Positions 1 to 10,810 of a stretch of 64,000 nucleotides of DNA are shown piece after piece (position 1 is the first letter of the stretch; each line of letters begins with the position of its first letter). The stretch comes from Forficula auricularia. Lineage: Eukaryota > Arthropoda > Insecta > Dermaptera > Forficulidae. The position numbers and the translations under genes were made by a program. The DNA lies in assembly GCA_024734495.1 (NCBI GenBank), contig JALMQS010000075.1, forward strand, positions 4,944,832-5,008,831, read 5' to 3'. The notes under the pieces are model-generated. The model ran no database searches and was not told where the DNA came from. It saw only the letters and a program-made list of their open reading frames with translations.

Positions 1-1
1 C

Positions 2-377
2 TCGTTTTGATAGTGAACCAAGAGTTGAAAAAAAGATACAGGACCCAGCCGGGTATGATCCGGCATCCTCTGCGTTAGCCACGCAAATTCTTTATTTAAC
101 CGATGGATCCCCGAATAGGTCATATAATCAAATTTTATATACAACTTTTACTTTAAATTTTATATTCAAATTTTATATTCAATTTTATATTCAACTCCAT
201 GTGGTTCTAGCGCGTCTTCAACTATTTTCTTAATAGTATGGTTCTTATAAATTTGCTATAAAGTCCATCTGTCTGATTCTTTGGGGAATCGAAACAGATG
301 AATTTTGTTCGAATATTCAATAATAAATTTTATTTATTATTATTATTTTTTCAACTCTTAGTTCAGTATCAAAACGA
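2..377. repeat. Inverted repeat pair, arms 31 bp
   Basis: Arms 2-32 and 347-377 match with two differences (tcgttttgatagtgaacc and its complement). A smaller hairpin, catctgt...acagatg, lies inside at 268-299. It resembles the foldback repeats elsewhere in the window. Confidence 0.5.
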
Positions 378-502
378 ATCAAGTCCCAATTGCACCAAAA
401 TAGGGCAGTGGCCTGATAAAAAAGTTTTTTAATTTTCGCGTTCACCTAACGTTAACATATATACAAATTATATAAATAAATATGTAATTATGTATATATA
501 TA

Positions 503-945
503 TATAAATTTATAAATTTTATTAAACCAATTATTTTACATGAATTAATGTATACATTGTATTTTAGCTTCGACTCGGAGATTACTTCTCCACCATCGAG
601 TGTCCTTGATCATCTTTAGTCCTTCTTTTTAATAAGAGGAAAAAACTAATTATAGAAAAAAACCTCTTTTCCGATTATTATTCCAATACCATATTGCGGA
701 AATATAATCCATCAATTCGTTTCCCTTCTCTCCTAATTCCTCCAATATATATATATATATATATATATTTATTAAACCAATTATTTTACATTAATTAATG
801 TATACATTGTATTTTTTGCTTCGATTCCGGGGATTACTTCTCCACCATCGAGTGTCCTTATTCATCTTTAGTCCTTGTTTTTAATAAGAGGAAAAATCTA
901 ATTAGATAAAAAACCTCTTTTCCGATAATTATTTCAGCAACGGAA
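503..945. repeat. Tandem direct repeat (about 185 bp, two copies)
   Basis: 503-690 and 765-945 share tttattaaaccaattatttt, then tctccaccatcgagtgtcct and cctcttttccgat. A third copy lies inverted at 36290-36470. This is a dispersed repeat of unknown class. Confidence 0.65.
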
Positions 946-1998
946 ATAAAAAATATATATATATAACTATTAGTGGGTTTAAAATGAAAAAACAAAGCAA
1001 TTAATAAAAGGAAACTGAAAAAAATTAATTATAATTTGTATTGACACATCCACCTGATAATAATTAATTGAATTAAAAAAAAAATTAAAGTTACTTAAAG
1101 ACCCTAACAATCTATTTGTCGACCCAAAAACCACTTAATCCGTGATTTCATCAAAATAGTTAGAGCCATTTTCGAGAAGCTGATTTTATTGCATTTATAA
1201 TAAACAAGAATTGTGCATTTAATAGTATAATTTCTTCAAATACCTAGTATAAATTTTAATCCGATTTAAATTAAGTGATAAGAGATTTTTTTTTTAATCA
1301 GTATTCTTATCAAATTCTTTATGGGCATAAATTGTATCACAATTGAAATCAAGGGATATGAGTAGATTTTAGACACATTAAACAACTTATAAAACGCTTA
1401 GGTATATCTTAAATCTACATCGTAGATCGGATAGATTGAACATAGCAAGATTTTGGTTCAAATTGATCCACTGGAAATATCACTTTATTTTTGGTTTTCG
1501 TTGGACTAATTTAAAATAGGAATAGTAGGATGTTTTCAAAGAAGGCGGTTTAAGTGAAAGTCATGTGATTTTCACACATAAGTTTATTTTCCATACGATT
1601 AAATTTTATTTATTTATTTATTTATAAAGCAGTAGAATCGAAATCTTACATTTAGGACAAGTTTGTTGGTCTAAATTTATGGTTCTAATACGATTATCAA
1701 TTCACAACCATTTTTTCCTTGGGTTAATCCATCTTGACAGACATCAGGGGCGGCGCCCCGGAATTCAACTATTTTTTCCGGCCCTCCCTGAGACACCTCT
1801 GGAGAAGGTGAAGAGACATCAGCTCCTGAAAAAAAATTATAGTATTAATTTTCTTAATGTTTTATTTCTAAGCCTTTTCGGAAATATGTATATATAACAA
1901 AAGATAACAAAAGTCCTTGTAATGATAGTGGGTTTGAAAATAAATTAATTGTTTAATTTAAGCGAATGTAATTGAAAATAATCACCTGTTCATGCTTT
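946..1998. other. AT-rich non-coding stretch
   Basis: No gene is seen. Near 1140-1190 a phrase similar to tttcatcaaaatagttagag recurs at 18447 and 35905 and resembles the tail of widespread insect LINE-type repeats. 1745-1765 has a lone GC-rich island (ggggcggcgccccgg). Confidence 0.4.
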
Positions 1999-3364
1999 TG
2001 TAAGGGCTACGGCCCTTAGCGAATACTTAGCCTGTAATTTATTTGTTAAGTTAAAGAAAGTCTAATTTGTTGGAATAGAGAGTAGCCTCAGTAAACTGCT
2101 GAGTTAACGAAAGCGAGACAGGACCGGCGCCGCCTTCTAGATCCGAGTATAGTGAATATTAGCTCCCGTACAAGGGAGTGGGAGAGAGACAGACGCTACC
2201 CTGGGCAAGAGAAGAAGAGACGCGAGAAGGAGGCGAGGCTGTCTGTGTATGAAGTGACCAACGGATACGAGTGTGAGTGCGTGGAAAAGGAAGTCGCTGT
2301 CGGTGTCTCCCACAAAAGGTAAAATGTGTGGGTAGCCAACAAAGGAGGACGCGGAACTAACGGCCGACGCGGGAGTCGTCCTGAAGCTGGCACGACAGAC
2401 ATAACGGCTGGGGTGGCCAGCCGGCCGCCCCTACGGCGGGGCAGACGCGTGCGAGGGACTGTGTGACTACCCCCGGGGCGAGTACAGGTGTGTGCCGCAG
2501 GCGTGTGTGAGTACGCGTTATGTGAAAGACAGTGTTAACGCGAGTGTGTGCAGGGGCTGCGAACTGTGTGCAGGTACATCATGTATGTGTTCGGTGAGCT
2601 AAGGACCAGGATGCCGCCCTGCGGGCGGTAGCCGGTGTCTCGGGGACACGGCCAGCTTACTTACAGGGGAGCCTACGGGCTGTCTAAGAAGAGCGATGTG
2701 ACCGTCCCGTGGCTGTGTGACCAAACGGGCGGAGAGGAGCGTCGACAGGCCGACCACGAGGATGGCGAAGGACAGGCACGCGAGGGCCTGTCCGTGAAGT
2801 AAAGGGGGACAGCCGTGCCCTGTGGGGGCCAGAGGCGGCTGGACGAGCTAAGTGAAGATCGATACTGCGCCAATGCTGGCGGAGGGCAAGGGAGCTGTCC
2901 TGCCAGCTGTGCGAGGATCGGCGTCATTGAAGGGCGCCGAGGCGCCCTGCGAGCGTGAGCCGCTAGCGAGCGGAGCGGGAGCTCTACTCGTGTGGACAGA
3001 CAGTGACCAGAGAAGTCGGAAGTGCGTGAGTAGTTCGGCCGAAACGTTTAATTAATGATAAGTCTGATCAGAAAAAATATTTCGAAGTATGGTTTGTAAC
3101 TTTAAGTTTAGTCTAGTTTGTAATTGCTTAATAACCTATAGTCTTAGTTAAATTTGTTCTTCAAAATTAATTTATATTTTTACTAGTATATTAACTAGCT
3201 CGACCTTATTTCAATTGCTAACTTCATAATCGAATTGGTTTTATATAATTTGTACTAATTGATCTAGCATGAAATTAAACACCATTGTTTTTAATTACAA
3301 ATTTATTGTACTACATTGTTTCGTCCTTAATTAAGACCCCTTTTCAGGTCGGGCGTCGCCTACA
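1999..3364. repeat. LTR, upstream copy
   Basis: It starts TGTAAGGGCTACGG and ends GGCGTCGCCTACA. AT-rich ends enclose a strongly GC-rich core (about 2100-3050) with repeated tgtgtgagtgcg-like words. Frames across the core are not coding. It pairs with 6869-8247. Confidence 0.85.
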
Positions 3365-4765
3365 AATTAGTGTCGGTGTGGGAATTCAAAACGATTTTAA
3401 AATTTTCAAAGTGCAATTTGGGGTAGATAATTTTTGAAAAGGAAATTTTGAAAATTTTGAAATCGGGCACTCGCTCGGCTCAGTCGAGTGCCGCCCGCGA
3501 AATAATTGGGAAAAAGTTTAATATATATAGAAGGGAATTTTAAGGGCCAATTTCTGAAAATTTGGGAAATAAGAATTTAAGAGGATTTAAAGTGCATAAA
3601 TAGGAAAACAAAAGTTATGATATATAGGTTAGAAGGAATTCGGGCCAAATGTCGGGAAATTTTTGGAAATGCAAATTTTCAGGAAAAGTTTAAGGAGAAA
3701 ATTTTAAAAGATAATTTCGAGCCATTTTTGAACAAGTTTTGAAATAATTTTTGAGAGCGTCACTTTTGTACATAAATGTAAGAGAAAATTTTAAAGGAAG
3801 ATTTTAAAAAATAGTTTTTGAGGCATTTTGAGTCGATTTTTTTGTTTTTGCTATTAAAGTGTAAGGAGAAAATTTTAAAAGATAATTTCGAGCCATTTCT
3901 GAACAGAAGTTTGAAATAATTTTGAGCGCCGCTCGGGTATAAATTTAGGAAAGAATTTAGGTCAAGTAAGGTTTCAAGAAAATTCTAAGGGAGAAAATTT
4001 TGAAAATTTCGGGATGTTGGGGGTAGAATTTTATTGCAGAAAAGTTAGGGAATTTATCTGAATTTTAAGAAATCAAGGTTTGGATTACATATTTGTGATC
4101 AAGCGTTTTACTTTCTAATTACTTTAGTATTGAAACATAAATAGAAGTTGAAGGTGTTGAGGGGATTTTTGGACAAAAATTTCTTCTATAAAATTTTTAG
4201 TATTAGTATCAGAAGCTCGCAAAACTGGTATTTTATTAATCCTGGAAGTAATTGTTGAAGCGTACGAGGTGTATCTATATAGATTTGAATATTGCAAATT
4301 TTGAAGCCGGAACATCATTTTATTTTTGTTTGCGTCTTGAGCCAGCATGGTGAATAAACTTGTATAATTTATGGGGTTTATCGTTGAGAATTTTTAAAAG
4401 AATTTTTTGAATAGATTTTGGACCGGGGGTGGTTTGACAAAACTTTGGAGCGAAAGGGGATTTTGAGTGAATTTTGGGGTCAGGTATTTTGAACTAAGTG
4501 CTGAGGTTGCAGACGAAAGGTCGCTGCTCTAGAGGTGTTGGTCGCGAGGTTCACCACGGGAGAAATAATATAAAATTTTAGAGACTGCTTTGGGAGTGGT
4601 CAGGGACGTCTAAGGAGGAGGAAGTGAGGGTGAGAAAGGGAAAACCTGAGGCTTCAACCAGCCAAAAAATGTGGCCAAGGGATCGGAAGGGAAAAGGAGG
4701 GTCAGTAAAGGGGAAGGACTGTGGGCCCCCGGTGAAAATGAAGGAGGCCGAAATGGAATTCCTTT

Positions 4766-5020
4766 ACCTGGGGTGGTTACACGGGGAATTGGCCGTTAGC
4801 GGCGCCCCGGTGACCATCGTGGGAGGGTTTCTTCCCGAATTCGCCCTGCCGGGGATGGTGACACGGGGAATTGGCCGTGAGCGGCGCCCCGGTGACCCCC
4901 GAGCGGGGAAGGCCTGGGCTAGGTCCTTAGGGTGAAAATAAGAAAGAAAGGCCTACCTAGGGTGGCGATACGGGGAACTGGCCGTTAGCGGCGCCCCGGT
5001 CACCATCGGGAGGGGGCGGG
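4766..5020. repeat. Three imperfect GC-rich repeats inside the LTR element
   Basis: Three copies (about 4766-4825, 4845-4905 and 4959-5020) share acacggggaattggccgt followed by agcggcgccccggtgacc. They are spaced 80-115 bp apart. Each contains the palindrome ggcgcc, and they may be structured RNA or packaging-type sequence; function unknown. Confidence 0.6.
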
Positions 5021-5948
5021 GCCTGTAAAGGTAAGGAACCGGTGTCAGGCCCTCGGAGTGGAAGGAAGGGATAACGAGAGGAAAATCACAAGACAGGATA
5101 AAGGGTTGAAGGGTTGAACTAGCAGAGAAGCAAACCGTGGTAGAAGTAAGAGGAAGAAAACAGTAATGTCGGACAAGTAATATAATACGGAACCTTAAAT
5201 CTTTGGAATCTATTTGTGGACTGAATCTAATATCGTAAATATAAACAGCTTGGCCAGGTGCAACAGCTAGATGAACTTGTAAAATTGGTTGTTAATGGAA
5301 CCTCTTCTCCTGAAGTTCTAGTTTATTAATTGTGTTTCTTTGTGTGATTTTCATTATATTATTCGTAATTTGGTCAATACCTGCTTTCTTTTTCCTCAAC
5401 GTTTTTTATTTTTTAGACAAACTGTAAGACACATATGTTAGTTTAATTTCATGAAAATAATGTTTCCGGGTTGGGCCATAAGTAGCGGCAGTCGTTCTGC
5501 TAGGAGAGGCCTAAGGGATGAGGAACCACCACCGCCGGGGATTGGGACAGGGAACTCGAGATCGGGGTCGACCGCCGGGCCGACCGCCCGAAGAAAATTC
5601 TTTAATTTTTGAAGTCCGCGTGTAAATTTTGAACTATTTTTAGACAAATCCCGAGACCTTTTTCAGGAAAAATTTGAGCTATCTTTTAGTGAGAATCTGA
5701 GACGGTTTTTGTGGAGAGAATTTTGAGTTATTTTTCGAGCAATTTTTGAGCCTTTTTTTTTGAAAAAGTTTTGAGTCATTTTTCGAAGGAAATTTTTGAG
5801 AGACAGTTCAGGGAAGCATTTTGAATTATTTTTGAGGAAAATCCCGAGACCTTTTCAAGGAAGATGTTGAAACCCATTTTGGAAAATTTTGATCATTTTA
5901 GGCATTTCGGAAGGGAGATTCCAATGGACGGAAAAGGAGGGAAAATCG

Positions 5949-6205
5949 GGCCCTACTGTGTGTAAGGGGCCCGGGGGGAACAGGTCCTACTGTGTGTAAG
6001 GGGCCCGCCATGACTAACACCGATAGGTCAGGGGTCCTACTGTGTGTAAAGGGGCCCGCCGTGACAAGACCCGTTAGGTCGGGGGTCCTACTGTGTGTAA
6101 GGGACCCGCCGTGACAAGACCCGTTAGGTCAGGGGGTCCTACTGTGTGTAAGGGGCCCGCCGTGACAAGACCGGGGAAGTCGGGGGTCCTATTGTAAGGG
6201 GCGGA
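5949..6205. repeat. Tandem repeat of about 52 bp, six copies, inside the LTR element
   Basis: The word cctactgtgtgtaaggggcc recurs six times, each followed in most copies by cgccgtgacaagacccgt and taggtcgggggt. The last copy is shortened. It lies in the 3' half of the internal region. Confidence 0.75.
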
Positions 6206-6868
6206 CAGCCCGGACACCTCTGCTAGAGATGTTTACGAAACCGTCATCCCCCGGAGAAGAAAATTGGTAGCACCAGGGTGAGAAAATTGTGGAGTAGTCG
6301 TTTCCTATTTTCTTGGTGTGTAGTAAAGGACATTTGGAATTGGGGCTAACATATCTCAGGAGGAAGGCGGAGTGGTCAGGAGGAGTAGCCTAGGAGAAAA
6401 ATAATCGAAATATTTAGGCGTCTGCTATTTGGAATAAGTTACAAGCGCGGTAAATGCAAATTTTGGCTGTTTTAACAAGAAAAGTTTGAAGAAAATCTTT
6501 ATTTTATGAAGGAGGCGGTAACAGCACCGTGGACCTGATGGGAGTCGCCTTGAACGTTATTTACTAGGCCCGTGGAGGGGTATGGTCATCGAGGGCGTTG
6601 GTGATGAAGGTGACCGATGCGCTCCCTTCTATGTGGGATTTAATCTACTTTATCGATGTATATCATGGCTACCGTAATTACAGAGGCTACCCCCTGCTTG
6701 TAAGTGCAGTCTACAGAATTCAAGCACTTAGATATAAGTGGTTCAGTTAGTTTTAAGTTGTGGATAAAATCTATATGTAGTATAACGTTAAGTGACGGAC
6801 CCCCGGGCGAACTGTAAAAGGATGTCTATGTCCAAGGACATAGACATCTTTTCTAAAACGGGGAAGGA

Positions 6869-8247
6869 TGTAAGGGGGCTACACGGCCCATAGCGAATAC
6901 TTAGCCTATGAAATTTATTTGTTAAGTTAAAGAAAGTCTAATTTGTTGGAATGAAGAGAGTAGCCTCAGTAAACTGCTGAGTTAACAGCGAGACAGGTTG
7001 GCGCCGTGCCTAGATCAGTATAGTGAATATTAGCTCCCGTACAAGGGGAGTGGGAGAAGACAGACGCTACCCTGGGCAAGAAGAGACGCGAGAAGGAGGC
7101 GGGCCTGTCTGTGTATGGGTAAACGGATGCGAGTGTGAGTGCGTGGAAAAGAGAGAGTCGCTGTCGGTGTGTCTCCCACGCAAAAGATGTAAATGTGTGG
7201 GTGACAGCGGACGCGGAACTAACGGCCGACGCGGGGGAGTCGTCCTGAGGCTGGCGCGACAGACATAACGGCTGGGGTGGCCAGCCGGCCGCCCTGCGAG
7301 CGGGGGCAGATGGCAGACGCGTGCGAGGGACTGTGTGACTACCCCCGGGGCGGGTACAGGTGTGTGCCGCAGGCGTGTGCTCTCTGATATATGAAAGACA
7401 GTGTGCGCGAGTGTGTGCAAGGGGCTGCGAACTGTGTGCAGGTACATCGTGTATGTGTTCGGTGATGTGCTAAGGACCCGGGGCCGCCCTGCGGGCAGTA
7501 GCCGGTGTCTCGGGGACACGGCCAGCTTGCGGGCTAGGGAGCCTACGGGCTGTCTAAGAAGAGCGATGTGACCGTCCCGTGGCTGTCTGTGACCAAACGG
7601 GCGAGAGGAGCGTCGACGAGCCGACCACGAGGATGGCGAAGGACAGGCACGCGAGGGCCTGTCCGCATTAGGAGTGCTGAGGGACAGCCGTGCCCTGTGG
7701 AGGGCCGAGAGGCGGCTGGACGAGCTAAGTGAAGATCGATGTAGCCAATGCTGGCGGAGGGCAAGAGGGCTGTCCTGCCAGCTGTGCGAGGATCGGCGTC
7801 ATTGAAGGGCGCCGAGGCGCCCTGCGAGCGTGAGCCGCTGGCAGGCTGGGCAGGAGCTCTACTCGTGTGTGTGGACAGACGGTGACCAGAAGAATCGGGA
7901 AGTGCGTGAGTAGTTCGGCCGAAACGTTTGAATGTAATCAAGTCTGATCAGAAAATATTTCGAAGTATGTTAGTTTGTAACTTTAAGTTTAGTCTAGTTT
8001 GTAATTGCTTAATAACCTATAGTCTTAGTTAAATTTGTTCTTCAAAATTATTTATATTTTTACTAGTATATTAACTAGCTCGTATTATTTCAATTGTAAC
8101 TTCATAATCGAATTGGTTTTATATAATTTGTACTAATTGATCTAGCGAGAAGTATACTTCCATTGTTTTTATTACAATTCCTTTGTACTACATTGTTTCG
8201 TCATAATTAAGACCCCTTTTCAGGTCAGGCGGAAGTCGCGCCCTACA
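6869..8247. repeat. LTR, downstream copy
   Basis: This is a direct repeat of 1999-3364, beginning TGTAAGGGGGCTACACGG and ending GTCGCGCCCTACA. It is preceded by the purine tract at 6855-6868 and followed by CTTT, the duplicated target. The open frame of 150 codons on its minus strand is a by-product of GC-rich DNA. Confidence 0.85.
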
Positions 8248-9160
8248 CTTTTATCTTAACAACGCCTTAAAATCTCAATAAAACAATTCAAAAATGATTT
8301 TTTTTCATTTTTGAACATAAAGTTTTAAAACTACAGAGCTCAAAATTTAGATCGTTTTTCATATTAGAAATACCATTCAGGTACCAGAACGAAATGTCGG
8401 GTAACAATAATAGGTAAATGGAAATAATTTTCTACGCCAGACTTAAGACAAAAATGAGCAAAAATATTAATATTAATAATAACAATTGGACTAAATACAA
8501 ATCTAGGGCCTAGCGAGTAATATGATTTTAGCAAAGCGAAATATTTCAATTTTGAAAATGAAATCGTAATTAATTAATTGTTGTATTTAATAGTTGGAAT
8601 ATTATTTTAATTATTATATCAATATACATATATCCATAATAGAGAGAAACAAAGAGGTTGTCCTCTGCTTGATGCAAATAAACATACATATATATATAGA
8701 TAGATAGATAAAAATGAAAAAATTTATTGATTGTTTTTATAAATTAAAAAAATCGTGGGCTAAAAAACGATAACATACATCCATCCATCCATACATCCAT
8801 CCATCCGCCGGCACTAAATGAAAAAATCGCACTTTTTGGCCTCTCGACGAGATCCCAGGTAATTATTGGCAAAACCGTCACGTGCTAAAATTTAACCTGA
8901 TTGAATACTACAATTTGTGACTTTAATTGAGTCCATGAGTTCCGTAGTCTTTACCTCTGAAGACCCTTTGAAGTCGCTCTTGCCGCGAGACCGATTAGAA
9001 TACTTTCCCCATGCTTCGCATTGGATAAAGTAAAAATACAAATCTTTATAAAAAAAACAATCCAAAACACGTTTATTCAAAGTCAAACGTTTCGGGAGAA
9101 TTTCTCCTTTTTTTCAATGACAAAATTTTTTCAAAAAAGAAAAACAGTGTTGTTTTCTAA
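8248..9160. other. AT-rich stretch with microsatellite and PLE scraps
   Basis: No gene is seen. 8650-8700 holds the phrase gaggttgtcctctgcttgat, shared with PLE-like repeats at 15050, 15955 and 41400. 8774-8807 is a (CATC)n tract. 9085-9110 carries a decayed cgtttcgggagaa hairpin like the PLE motif at 57.8 kb. Confidence 0.45.
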
Positions 9161-9342
9161 ATTTTATCGAATGATCAATTTTTTATTCCAGCTAAAGTAA
9201 TGGTTCAAAAAACTTGAAACTCTGTAGACTTTAATTAATAAAGTAAAGGGTGTGTAGTTTCACAGTGAATGAAATAAAACTCAAAAAGGTTTATAAAAAC
9301 TCAATATATTTCGGATTATTAGTCCATTATCAGGAGTTTATA

Positions 9343-9436
9343 GGTTAAAACTAATAATAATTGAACGAGCGATCACAATTTTTAACATCGATGTTAAAAA
9401 TTGTGATCGCTCGTTCAATTATTATTAGTTTTAACC
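9343..9436. repeat. Perfect 94-bp palindrome without loop
   Basis: Every base from 9343 to 9389 pairs with 9390-9436. The centre is aacatcgatgtt and the flanks run out to ggttaaaac/gttttaacc. A third partial copy of one arm follows in direct orientation (9455-9500). Confidence 0.85.
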
Positions 9437-9789
9437 TGTAAAAATCCTGATATCGATGTTAAAAATTGTGATCGCTCGTTCAAATATTATTAGTTTTAAC
9501 CTGTAAACTCCTGATAATGGACTAATAATCCGAAATATATTGAGTTTGTATAAACCTCTTTGAGTTTTATTTCATTCACTGTGAAACTACACACCCTTTA
9601 CTTTATTAATTAAAGTCTACAGAGTTTCAAATTTTTTGAACCATTATTTTGGCCGGAATAAAAAATTGATCATTCAATGCCAGAAACCCCATGTTATTTA
9701 GATGGGAATCATGCATGGTTAAAATTGAGATAGAGACTTGAAACTTGGAGGATATTTTTTTTTTATTTATTTAGAACAATATGAGCAAA

Positions 9790-10257
9790 ATATCCCGTAT
9801 AGCACAGAGACCAAAATAAAACCCAAATTTAACTTTTTTGTTTGGTTGTATTATAGTCATTATATAGTTTTATTCAGGCTGAATTACGGTTTCAAAACGG
9901 TGGTTAATAATAATATACCTACATTATTATATATAATGTTGATTATTGTTCTTTATTAAAGAATTGTGTAATTATTCATTATATTAATCAAATCAAAAGA
10001 AATATAAAATTATATATAAACAGTTGCAAATCGGTGACAAAAATGTTGGCGACAACCTGTTTTGTAACGGTTGCATTATAATCTTTGCGACTATAATTTA
10101 ACTGATAATACAATACAGTTGCAAAACGGAAAAAACGAGACATAACTACCGTTTTGAAACCATAATTCAACCTAAATAAAACTATATAATGACTATAATA
10201 CAACCAATCAAAAAAGTTGCATTTTTGTTTTATTTTCGTCTCTGTGCTATACGGGAT
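9790..10257. mobile_element. MITE with long terminal inverted repeats (about 130 bp)
   Basis: The ends atcccgtatagcacagagac (9792 onward) and its complement (ending 10257) continue as inverted arms through ttatagtcattatatagttt. The interior of about 200 bp is non-coding. It is inserted in family H. Confidence 0.7.
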
Positions 10258-10810
10258 TCGAAAATATCGAAAATAAGGAGCCCCCTAATATGTATATAAA
10301 GAATCACCTTGAGTTGTTGCTTCGTTTTCTTCTAATGTTAACATTAACATTATTGTAATAATAAAAAATAAAATTGGCAAACGAGAGATGATTGTAAAAG
10401 CCATACTTTTTCCACAAATTCAAACTAAATAAAGTAAAAAACAAACTCAATGGAGTAGAATCCTATAGCAAAATAGCCAACTGCAAATTGTAAACTGTCT
10501 TTGTAGCGGAAATTGTTCGTTTATTTATAATAGACTTAGACCTTACGTGGTGATAAAATAAATCACTAAGCAACTAAAGAAAGATTTATTTTGACAAAGA
10601 ACGTGACTTTGAACCATTAAATTAATTATAGACCATAATATATTAAAATCACTAGAACGTCATCAAAATCATCATTATTGAGAATTTACTTCGTAAGGAC
10701 TCCACCTTCTAGACTCCTCTTTTTTGAATAACAAAATGTAAAATATCCTATAATATAACCCTCCCCTTCTTAAATTTAATTAATTAATAGTCATAATAAT
10801 AATAATTTTT

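Larger units (their letters stand above)
1999..8247. mobile_element. Complete non-autonomous LTR retrotransposon (LARD-like)
   Basis: Two direct repeats of about 1.37 kb (1999-3364 and 6869-8247) begin TGTA and end TACA. They are flanked by a 4-bp target duplication CTTT (1995-1998 and 8248-8251). A purine tract aaaacggggaagga (6855-6868) abuts the second LTR and would be the plus-strand primer site. The 3.5-kb interior has no gag, protease, RT or integrase frame, so the element must borrow proteins from another element. A 4-bp duplication fits Gypsy-type integrases (inference). A primer-binding site next to the first LTR is not convincing. The LTRs differ by many small indels, so the insertion is not recent. 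The interior and LTR centres are GC-rich in an AT-rich genome. Confidence 0.85.
9160..10288. mobile_element. Nested copy of palindromic Tc1/mariner-like repeat (family H) invaded by a PLE palindrome and a MITE
   Basis: 9170-9236 and 9610-9790 match the family H element at 61.8 kb (ttgaaactctgtagacttt; ttgagatagagacttgaaac). The end of H reappears at 10258-10288 (cgaaaataaggagcccccta). The centre is replaced by an inverted pair of PLE ends (9237-9610), and the right half is interrupted by a long-TIR MITE (9790-10257). Confidence 0.6.

Noticed and set aside
241..301. Hairpin catctgt...gaaacagatg resembling a hammerhead
   Set aside because: It has CTGATTC instead of CTGANGA and no proper stem II, so the core is not satisfied.
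4624..4935. 103-codon frame inside the LTR element
   Set aside because: It spans GC-rich repeated DNA, shows no gag-like features, and its repeats are not codon-multiple conserved.
7067..7519. 150-codon minus-strand open frame and its neighbour 7543-7941
   Set aside because: Both lie in the GC-rich core of an LTR. The other LTR copy breaks the frame, and composition alone explains the lack of stops.
9300..9541. Opposed motifs CTGATAA...GAAATATATT
   Set aside because: G8 is replaced by A in both copies. I treat them as decayed relatives and do not list them as ribozymes.
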